Source: Desulfobacteraceae bacterium (GTDB lineage Bacteria > Desulfobacterota > Desulfobacteria > Desulfobacterales > Desulfosarcinaceae). From it: 37,476 nt of DNA. Of this stretch, positions 31,990-37,476 are shown in pieces. The DNA lies in assembly GCA_003599575.1 (NCBI GenBank), contig QZKV01000182.1, forward strand, positions 1-37,476, in the 5' to 3' direction. Both the position numbers and the translations under genes were made by a program. Position 1 is the stretch's first letter, and each line of letters starts with the position of its first letter. The notes below the pieces were generated by a model. That model was not told where the DNA came from. It saw nothing but the letters and a program-made list of their open reading frames with translations, and made no database searches.

Positions 31990-32436
31990 TCAGGTTTGCC
32001 GCGCACGGCCTGCGGCCGCGCTTCTCAGGTAACGCAGACTGGAAAGCACAAGCGCCAGGCCGATGCCGATATAGACAACGGCTAGATAGGATCTTGGAAT
32101 CGGCAGATGGCGCAGGGCCACACCCATACCGGCCATGACCGCTACCAGGATGTAGCTCTTCCAGCTCATGAAGGCGAAAAGGCAACGCCTGCCCTTCATG
32201 GGCAGGATGCGCGCCAGATTGCGGTCCGCGATTTTGAGGAATCCGAAATGGTGGATCGCCAGGGCCAGGAGAACGCCGCTGACTGCGAAAAGGAGCGTGC
32301 GCAAGGTCCAACCATGCAGCCAGGCATACGCGTGGATCAACAGCAGGGCGCCCGCGGCGATCCACACCAGCGCCGCCGCCAACAGCAGGGCGGACTTTCC
32401 AACTGCGGGTGTGATGCGACTGATTTTCACGGCCAT
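31990..32436 (-). CDS. Small conserved four-helix membrane protein
   Basis: 148 residues with about four transmembrane helices (about 17-37, 43-63, 87-105, 112-135). Between helices two and three is a conserved-looking cytoplasmic loop, LPMKGRRCLFAFMSWKSY, and between three and four ALRHLPIPRSYLAVVY. I recall similar short proteins of unknown function with an RxCLFAFQxWKSY-type loop in delta-proteobacteria and other groups; no function is established. ATG 32436 follows GGGAGC by 7 bases; a start at 32520 would add 28 polar residues without a ribosome site. It probably shares a transcript with the alpha/beta hydrolase gene 90 bases on. Confidence 0.75.
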   Translation of the reverse strand: MAVKISRITPAVGKSALLLAAALVWIAAGALLLIHAYAWLHGWTLRTLLFAVSGVLLALAIHHFGFLKIADRNLARILPMKGRRCLFAFMSWKSYILVAVMAGMGVALRHLPIPRSYLAVVYIGIGLALVLSSLRYLRSAAAGRARQT

Positions 32437-32594
32437 GATAGAAGCTCCCGTAACCGCATTGCTTACATCACCCGATCCAAAAGGACAAATTGAATGTTGG
32501 CCATTGGAATTTGGTTCCAAATTCGATATTCGATCTGCGGATTGCTTTCCCGAGGTGCAAGATAGACATTTTCAAGCGGGTTGCAGGGTGCCTC

Positions 32595-32957
32595 ATGACG
32601 ATTTTCAACGTGCGCGCCACCAACACCATTTTGTATTGCCGCAATTGGCAGGCCACGGTGCGCTTCTATCGCGAGGTGCTCGGGCTGGCCGTCCACCATG
32701 CCCTGGATTGGTTCGTGGAGTTTCAGGTGACGCCGGACAGTTTTATCAGCGTCGCCGATGCCGCGCGTGCGACGATTGCAGGCGCCCAGGGCCAGGGACT
32801 TACCCTGGCCTGGCAGGTCGACGAGCTGGATGCGCTGCATCGGCACCTCATGGAGGCAGGCGTCGCCGTGGGCCCCATCCATTCCAGGTGGGGCGCCCGC
32901 GTTTTTTACTTCCACGACCCGGAAGGCCACCGGCTGGAGGCATGGTCCGGAAAATGA
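32595..32957 (+). CDS. VOC (glyoxalase/bleomycin-resistance) superfamily protein
   Basis: 120 residues forming one vicinal-oxygen-chelate module pair: ILYCRNWQATVRFYREVLGL (12-31) opens the first beta-alpha-beta-beta-beta unit, and VFYFHDPEGHRLEAW (102-116) closes the second. Candidate metal or ligand residues include the Glu in LEAW. Function cannot be narrowed: glyoxalase-like, dioxygenase-like and fosfomycin/bleomycin-resistance-like members share this look. ATG 32595 with AGGGTG just upstream is preferred over a reading back to 32490. It is convergent with norR. Confidence 0.8.
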   Translation: MTIFNVRATNTILYCRNWQATVRFYREVLGLAVHHALDWFVEFQVTPDSFISVADAARATIAGAQGQGLTLAWQVDELDALHRHLMEAGVAVGPIHSRWGARVFYFHDPEGHRLEAWSGK

Positions 32958-33031
32958 TGTGCACCCCGTTTTGTATCAGATCGTAAACCCCCTGCCCGGT
33001 TCGGCTTCCGCTGGGGTGCGGGGCGCCGCCC

Positions 33032-34600
33032 TCACACGCGCCCCTTCCGTTGAATTCCCAGGCGCACGGCCAGTTTGAACAGATTGCTGCGGTTCATGCC
33101 GAGCTGCCGGGCCGCGGCCGCCCAATTGCCGTGGTGACGTGTCACGGCCTGCACGATCAGGTCTCTTTCGAGGCTGTCCACCGCCTCGCGGAGCGTTGCC
33201 TGCCGGCCGGGAAGAGGCGCGACGGATGCAGCCGCCGTGAGCGGACCGTCCGGAACGCACGCGATGCTGTCCAGCCCCATATGCGCCGGACCTACTTCAA
33301 CCTGCCCGTTGCCTGCGGTCTGGGCGGATGCCTTCAGCACCGCCCTTGATATGACGTTCTCCAGCTCACGGACATTGCCGGGCCAATGCAATAGGTTCAG
33401 GCACTGCAAAGTGTCCGAAGACAGGCGCACCGGCCCCAAACCCAACTGGCGCTGAATTTTGTCGCAGAAATAGCCGGCCAGCAGGGGGATGTCCTCGCGC
33501 CGCTCGCGCAGAGGGGGGACGCGCAGTGGGTAAACATTCAAGCGATGAAACAGGTCTGCGCGGAAACGGCCGGCGGAGATCTCCTTTTCCAGATCGCGGT
33601 TGGTGGCCGCCAGCAGGCGGACATCCACCGATTTGGCGCGACCATCGCCCACGCGCTGGATTTCGCCGTGTTGCAGAACCCTCAACAACTTGGGTTGAAC
33701 GGTCAGCGGCAATTCACCGATCTCGTCCAGAAACAGGGTCCCGCCGTCGGCCAGTTCGAATTTGCCCGTGCGGTCCGCTACGGCGCTGGTGAAAGCGCCG
33801 CGCACATGGCCGAACAATTCGCTTTCGGCCAAGGCCTCCGGCAGAGCCGCGCAATTCAGATAGAGCATGGGCTGTTCGCGCCGCCGCGAGCCGGCATGGA
33901 TGGCGCGAACCACCAGCTCCTTGCCCACCCCCGTCTCTCCGGTTACCAGGACGCTGAAATCCGAAGGCGCCACCAGTTCGATTTCCCTGCGCAACCGCTG
34001 CATGGCCGTGCTGCGGCCGATCGGTTCCAAGCCGCTGGTTTTACGCGCATCCTGCATCAAATCTTTGGCGATCAAACCCATTTTTTCCGCGCTGTGGGCC
34101 AGGGCCTGGATCAGATCGATGGTCTGCATCTGCGCGGCCGCCAGCGCTGCAACCGCCTGAATAAAACGCAGGTCCAGGCCGTCGAAAGCATGCGGATCGA
34201 TGGCATCGGCGGTCAGCGCGCCGATCAGCGTTTCGCCCGCGCGCAACGGGCACCCCAGGCAGGAGTGAATGCGCCCGCCGGAGGGCGGCATATCCTCCAG
34301 CAGGCCGTCGAACGGATCCGGGTAAGGTGCGTCGGCCGGAAAACGGACCGGCGCAGCGGCGTTGCAGATGATGTCGAGGCGGGGATGGGACTCGCGGCGG
34401 AAGCGCCGGCCCATCGCATCGGGGGCCAGACCGATGGCCGCGGCCACCCGCATTTCCTCTCCCTCCAAGCGCAGCAATGCGGCGGCATCGTAAGGAATGA
34501 CGCGCTTGAGCGCGTCCAACAGCCGCTGGTAGCGTGCCTCGGCCGTCAAGCCGGCGGTCATGTCCAGGGCAATGTCGATGAGAAGGTCGATGGTTTTCAT
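33032..34600 (-). CDS. norR: NorR, nitric-oxide-responsive sigma-54 activator
   Basis: 522 residues, co-linear with E. coli NorR. The N-terminal GAF domain (about 20-165) keeps the residues proposed to hold the mononuclear non-haem iron that binds NO: Arg74, Asp95, Asp98, His112 and Asp132, by remembered alignment. The AAA+ domain (about 190-420) has Walker A GETGVGKE (221-228) and Walker [12 protein letters not shown]. Its sigma-54 loop reads GAFTSA (268-273) in place of GAFTGA. The Fis-type HTH lies near the C-terminus (about 480-520). Upon NO binding it should activate the divergent norZ gene through three sites at 34602-34663. Its ATG has no ribosome site, so initiation may be leaderless or weak; the start agrees with E. 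coli NorR. Confidence 0.93.
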   Translation of the reverse strand: MKTIDLLIDIALDMTAGLTAEARYQRLLDALKRVIPYDAAALLRLEGEEMRVAAAIGLAPDAMGRRFRRESHPRLDIICNAAAPVRFPADAPYPDPFDGLLEDMPPSGGRIHSCLGCPLRAGETLIGALTADAIDPHAFDGLDLRFIQAVAALAAAQMQTIDLIQALAHSAEKMGLIAKDLMQDARKTSGLEPIGRSTAMQRLRREIELVAPSDFSVLVTGETGVGKELVVRAIHAGSRRREQPMLYLNCAALPEALAESELFGHVRGAFTSAVADRTGKFELADGGTLFLDEIGELPLTVQPKLLRVLQHGEIQRVGDGRAKSVDVRLLAATNRDLEKEISAGRFRADLFHRLNVYPLRVPPLRERREDIPLLAGYFCDKIQRQLGLGPVRLSSDTLQCLNLLHWPGNVRELENVISRAVLKASAQTAGNGQVEVGPAHMGLDSIACVPDGPLTAAASVAPLPGRQATLREAVDSLERDLIVQAVTRHHGNWAAAARQLGMNRSNLFKLAVRLGIQRKGRV

Positions 34601-34601
34601 A

Positions 34602-34618
34602 GTGGTGAAAAATACAAC
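34602..34618 (-). promoter_or_regulatory. NorR-binding site 1 (adjoining norR start)
   Basis: On the minus strand GTTGTATTTTTCACCAC, matching GTTGT-N7-ACCAC and the GT-N7-AC core of NorR sites. It ends 1 base from the norR ATG, so occupancy should block norR expression. Confidence 0.75.
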
Positions 34619-34621
34619 AAT

Positions 34622-34638
34622 GTGGTCGTATGGACAAC
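34622..34638 (-). promoter_or_regulatory. NorR-binding site 2
   Basis: On the minus strand GTTGTCCATACGACCAC, the same GTTGT-N7-ACCAC pattern. Its centre is 20 bases from site 1 and 25 from site 3, keeping the three on roughly similar helix faces. Confidence 0.78.
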
Positions 34639-34646
34639 ACTCTAAT

Positions 34647-34663
34647 GTGGTTATTTATACAAC
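34647..34663 (-). promoter_or_regulatory. NorR-binding site 3
   Basis: On the minus strand GTTGTATAAATAACCAC. The centre is about 48 bases upstream of the -24 GG of the norZ promoter. TATAAA within this site could also be a -10 box for norR, which would give NorR autorepression. Confidence 0.78.
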
Positions 34664-34700
34664 TACATTTCTAATCTTTTGTTATTAAAGCAAAAAAAAT

Positions 34701-34717
34701 TTGGTACACAGGTTGCT
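34701..34717 (+). promoter_or_regulatory. Sigma-54 promoter of norZ
   Basis: TTGGTACACAGGTTGCT: GG at 34703-34704, exactly 10 bases, GC at 34715-34716; TTGC -12 box intact and one mismatch (T for C) in TGGCAC. Transcription should begin near 34727, leaving a leader of about 64 bases. An A/T-rich tract lies just upstream. Confidence 0.85.
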
Positions 34718-34790
34718 CTCCAAGAGTTCGTCTGAATCGTATCCGCATCGACGGTTTAACAATTCAATGATTAACGAAAGGATCACAACC

Positions 34791-37091
34791 ATGACCAACA
34801 CCCGACGCTTATGGATCATTTTCGGCCTGTCCGTGTTCGGCGCCTTTTTTATCCTGGGCTGGTTCGGCCGCGAGGTCTATCGCCAGGCACCGCCCATTCC
34901 GGATCGGGTGCTCACCACGGACGGCCGGCAGCTCTTCACCAGGGAAGACATTTTACGCGGCCAGCAGGTCTGGCAAAGCATCGGCGGCCAGCAAATCGGG
35001 TCGATCTGGGGCCATGGCGCCTACCAGGCCCCCGACTGGTCGGCCGACTGGCTGCACCGGGAAGCGCTGGCCCTGCAGGGGCTGCTCAGCCAAAAGCGCT
35101 TCGAACGCAACTTTTCCGAGCTGGGCACCGTCGAGCGGGCCGCCGTTAATGCCGAATTGGGCGAGACGATGCGCGGCAATACCTATGCTCCCGCGACCGG
35201 CACATTGACCTTGAGCCCCCTGCGGGCTGCGGCGATCGATGAAACGGCCCAACATTATATGGCCCTTTTTGGGGACGATCCGCAATTGGACGGACTGCGC
35301 GAAAGTTATGCGCTGCATACGTCGGCGATTCCCGACATGGGCCGCCGCCGGGCCATGACCGCCTTTTTCTTCTGGACCTCTTGGGCGGCGGCCGCGCAAC
35401 GGCCCGGGACCGCGGTCACCTACACCAACAACTGGCCCCATGAACCCCTGGTCGGCAACCAGGCCACGCCCGCCAGCCTGCTCTGGTCGCTGGTCAGCAT
35501 CGCGCTGCTGCTGGCCGGCATCGGCGCCCTGGTGTGGTTCAAGAAATTCCGCGACGACAGAGAAGATTTGCCCGTCCCGCCGGCCAGCGATCCCTTGGAT
35601 CAGCTCACCACCACCCCTTCGATGCGCGCAACGGCCAAGTATGCCTATATCGTAGTCGCCCTGTTCGCCGTGCAGGTGCTGTTAGGCGCGCTGGTGGCCC
35701 ACTACACGATCGAGGGTCACAGCTTCTTCGGCATTCCCCTTTCCGATATTCTGCCCTATGCCACCGCGCGCACATGGCACATCCAGCTGGCCGTCTTCTG
35801 GATCGCCACCGCGTTTCTGGCCGCCGGTCTCTATCTGGCGCCGGCCGTGGGCGGGCGTGAACCCAAATTCCAGCGCCTGGGGGTCCACGTCCTCTTTGGC
35901 GCGCTGGTGCTGGTCGTGGGCGGTTCGCTGCTGGGCGAGTTTTTGTCAATCCGTCAGGTGCTGGGACTGGATGCGGGATTCTGGTTCGGCCATCAAGGCT
36001 ACGAGTATGTGGACCTGGGCCGTTTCTGGCAGATCCTGCTGTTCATCGGCCTGGTGCTGTGGCTGGTGCTGGTGCTGCGCGGCCTGTGGCCGGCTTTGCG
36101 TGAAAAGGGCCACCGGCGGCAGCTGGTGCTCCTTTTCGCGGGCGCTTCCGGTGCGATCGGGCTGTTTTACGCGGCCGGCTTTTTCTACGGCGCCCGCACC
36201 CACCTGTCGGTCATGGAATATTGGCGCTGGTGGGTGGTGCACCTGTGGGTGGAAGGTTTCATGGAGGTTTTTGCCACTGCCGCGCTGGCCTTTGTTTTCT
36301 CACGCATGGGGCTGATCCGGGCTTCTACGGCCACCGCCGCCGTGCTGCTGACCTCGGCCATTTTCCTGTTCGCCGGGATTCCGGGCACCTTCCACCATCT
36401 CTATTTTTCCGGCACGCCGGTCTCCATCATGGCCATCGGGGCTTCCTTCAGTGCCCTGGAAGTGGTGCCTTTGGCCCTGGTGGGGTTCGAGGCCTGGGAA
36501 ACCTATCGCATGGGCGGCCGGGCGCCCTGGATGTCCGCTTACCGCTGGCCGATCCGCTTCTTCATCGGCGTGGCCTTCTGGAACCTCGTGGGAGCCGGCG
36601 TTTTTGGGTTCATGATCAATCCGCCCATCGCCCTGTACTACATGCAGGGGCTCAACACCACGCCGCTGCACGGCCATGCGGCTCTGTTTGGCGTGTACGG
36701 GCTGCTGGCCCTCGGACTGATCCTGACCGTGCTGCGGCGCCTGCAACCCCGCGGGGTCTGGCGCGAAGGACCGTTGCGCACCGCCTTTTGGGGAATGAAC
36801 ATCGGTTTGGCCCTCATGATCGTGCTCAGCCTGCTGCCGGTCGGTTTGGCCCAGGCCTGGGCCAGCATGACCCATGGGCTGTGGTATGCCCGCAGCGCCG
36901 ATTTCCTGCAGCTGCCTGTTTTAGAGACGCTGCGCTGGCTGCGCGTTGTCGGCGATACCGTATTCATCATCGGTGTGGGGGCCCTGGCATGGTTTGTCAT
37001 CGGCCTGAAGACCGGCTGGTCTTACACCGCTGGCCAGGACCGCGCCGCCATCCCGCTGTCGGGCCGCCCCGCCAAAGTGCCTGGCCTCTAA
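34791..37091 (+). CDS. norZ: Quinol-dependent nitric oxide reductase (qNOR)
   Basis: 766 residues, the usual qNOR length. One N-terminal helix (8-25) is followed by a large periplasmic domain fused from the NorC role, without a haem c CxxCH motif, then about twelve helices of the NorB-type catalytic core. Haem and metal ligands are visible: His330 and His629 or His627 for the haems, FeB ligands His484, His535 and His536, and Glu488/Glu492 near the active site (WVVHLWVEGFMEVF). It reduces 2 NO to N2O with electrons from the quinol pool in the inner membrane. With no denitrification genes seen beside it, NO detoxification is likely. ATG 34791 is preferred, with AAAGGAT 7 bases upstream; ATG 34767 lacks such a site. 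It is driven by the sigma-54 promoter at 34701 and NorR. Confidence 0.95.
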   Translation: MTNTRRLWIIFGLSVFGAFFILGWFGREVYRQAPPIPDRVLTTDGRQLFTREDILRGQQVWQSIGGQQIGSIWGHGAYQAPDWSADWLHREALALQGLLSQKRFERNFSELGTVERAAVNAELGETMRGNTYAPATGTLTLSPLRAAAIDETAQHYMALFGDDPQLDGLRESYALHTSAIPDMGRRRAMTAFFFWTSWAAAAQRPGTAVTYTNNWPHEPLVGNQATPASLLWSLVSIALLLAGIGALVWFKKFRDDREDLPVPPASDPLDQLTTTPSMRATAKYAYIVVALFAVQVLLGALVAHYTIEGHSFFGIPLSDILPYATARTWHIQLAVFWIATAFLAAGLYLAPAVGGREPKFQRLGVHVLFGALVLVVGGSLLGEFLSIRQVLGLDAGFWFGHQGYEYVDLGRFWQILLFIGLVLWLVLVLRGLWPALREKGHRRQLVLLFAGASGAIGLFYAAGFFYGARTHLSVMEYWRWWVVHLWVEGFMEVFATAALAFVFSRMGLIRASTATAAVLLTSAIFLFAGIPGTFHHLYFSGTPVSIMAIGASFSALEVVPLALVGFEAWETYRMGGRAPWMSAYRWPIRFFIGVAFWNLVGAGVFGFMINPPIALYYMQGLNTTPLHGHAALFGVYGLLALGLILTVLRRLQPRGVWREGPLRTAFWGMNIGLALMIVLSLLPVGLAQAWASMTHGLWYARSADFLQLPVLETLRWLRVVGDTVFIIGVGALAWFVIGLKTGWSYTAGQDRAAIPLSGRPAKVPGL

Positions 37092-37107
37092 TCAGTCCAT
37101 CCATGGC

Positions 37108-37137
37108 CCCTTTCCCTTGAGTTTTCACGGGAGAGGG
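37108..37137 (+). terminator. Hairpin 1 after norZ
   Basis: CCCTTTCCC (37108-37116) and GGGAGAGGG (37129-37137) form a 9-bp stem with one G-U pair and a 12-base loop, starting 17 bases after the norZ stop. No T-run follows, so it may stabilise rather than terminate the norZ transcript. Confidence 0.45.
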
Positions 37138-37191
37138 ACCGCGGGAAAAAAGGCTCGCATTGAGATACAGAGGCGCACAGAACACAATCCG

Positions 37192-37228
37192 GCAGAGCCA
37201 TCCGGTCGCCCGCACCGGATGGCTCTGC
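37192..37228 (+). terminator. Hairpin 2 after norZ, perfect 15-bp stem
   Basis: GCAGAGCCATCCGGT (37192-37206) pairs perfectly with ACCGGATGGCTCTGC (37214-37228) around a 7-base loop. It is the strongest hairpin in the window and is followed only by TTGCCTT, so termination would be imperfect. Likely end of the norZ transcript. Confidence 0.55.
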
Positions 37229-37236
37229 TTGCCTTC

Positions 37237-37273
37237 GGCGCGGTGATGATTAACGATTCATCATTACCGCGCC
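37237..37273. repeat. Hairpin 3 after norZ, 14-bp inverted repeat
   Basis: GGCGCGGTGATGAT (37237-37250) and ATCATTACCGCGCC (37260-37273) match with one mismatch around a 9-base centre. No T-run on either strand. It may be a regulatory site for the next gene or a second transcript-end structure. Confidence 0.5.
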
Positions 37274-37379
37274 TCAGCGACCCTGCGGGAGAAAATCGAT
37301 CTGGGTTTACAACCATCCCGCCGTATCCGACCCTGCTGGCGGGGCAGGCTTTCATGCACGTCCTTGATTGCGCCCGGCC

Positions 37380-37407
37380 TTGAACGCGTTAACTTATCCA
37401 TTATAAA
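37380..37407 (+). promoter_or_regulatory. Candidate sigma-70 promoter of the last, truncated gene
   Basis: TTGAAC (37380-37385), 16-base spacer, TATAAA (37402-37407). The transcript would begin near 37414, about 50 bases before the ATG at 37465. Confidence 0.5.
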
Positions 37408-37464
37408 AATTCGCCGCCCGAAAAATCGATTTCCCCGCGGCGGCATTGGAAAAGGAGAGCCGAA

Positions 37465-37476
37465 ATGAATCCGATC
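37465..37476 (+). CDS. Start of a gene cut by the window end
   Basis: Only four codons are visible (M-N-P-I). The call rests on a near-ideal ribosome site, AAAGGAGAG, ending 5-6 bases before the ATG, plus the promoter candidate at 37380-37407. The product cannot be identified. Confidence 0.55.

Larger units (their letters stand above)
37092..37464. other. Intergenic region with three successive hairpins
   Basis: 373 bases between norZ and the next gene. There is no recognised gene. It carries hairpins at 37108-37137, 37192-37228 and 37237-37273, and a sigma-70-like promoter at 37380-37407. Confidence 0.6.

Noticed and set aside
32961-33018. GCACCCC...GGGGTGC long-range pairing between the VOC and norR genes
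   Set aside because: 7-bp arms about 45 bases apart in GC-rich DNA, with no T-run; not convincing as a terminator.

Overview
The window looks like a chromosomal stretch of a GC-rich (roughly 55-60% by eye), Gram-negative anaerobe-type bacterium. The gene mix most resembles Desulfobacterota (Desulfosarcina/Desulfobacter-like): a radical-SAM B12 protein, a 4-hydroxybutyryl-CoA dehydratase-like enzyme, an ADP-forming acyl-CoA synthetase, a family I CoA-transferase, two sigma-54 activators and a hybrid PAS histidine kinase. This assignment is an inference from gene content; no rRNA, tRNA, CRISPR array, phage gene or transposase was seen.

Layout. 90-1999: B12/radical-SAM enzyme and a YbaK-type aminoacyl-tRNA deacylase. 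2102-6683 (minus): an AttEFGH-like export cassette made of an ABC ATPase, one large FtsX-type permease and a secreted AttH/CrtC-like lipocalin protein, behind a plausible sigma-70 promoter. 6882-9050: a solitary FRG-domain protein and an MBL-fold hydrolase. 9116-14098: a 1049-residue regulator (TPR, GAF, sigma-54 AAA+, Fis-type HTH) divergent from an AbfD/HpaB-family enzyme that has its own sigma-54-type promoter. 14374-17723 (minus): an orphan, cysteine-motif-free ribosomal protein S4 and a membrane hybrid histidine kinase. 18172-20623: a signal-less HtrA protease, a THEP1-type NTPase and a zinc-ribbon/HEAGH membrane protein. 20669-23778 (minus): PAP2 phosphatase and ADP-forming acyl-CoA synthetase. 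24021-27620: small membrane protein, SPOR protein, RlmK-like rRNA methyltransferase and two small hypotheticals. 27705-30045 (minus): CoA-transferase followed by a secreted retropepsin-like protein. 30443-32957: Nudix hydrolase, alpha/beta hydrolase, small membrane protein and VOC protein. 33032-37091: NorR and the quinol-type nitric oxide reductase, followed by three hairpins and the first codons of another gene.

How parts work together. The clearest unit is the nitric oxide detoxification module. norR and norZ diverge, and the gap between them holds three copies of GTTGT-N7-ACCAC plus a sigma-54 -24/-12 element, a complete NorR-type enhancer promoter. NorR keeps the presumed NO-sensing residues but carries GAFTSA instead of GAFTGA. 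The second unit has the same architecture: a sigma-54 activator divergent from one enzyme gene with a -24/-12 element. Neither the signal nor the reaction is known there, and by remembered alignment the enzyme lacks the three cluster cysteines of genuine 4-hydroxybutyryl-CoA dehydratase. This is the best candidate for an undescribed system in the window.
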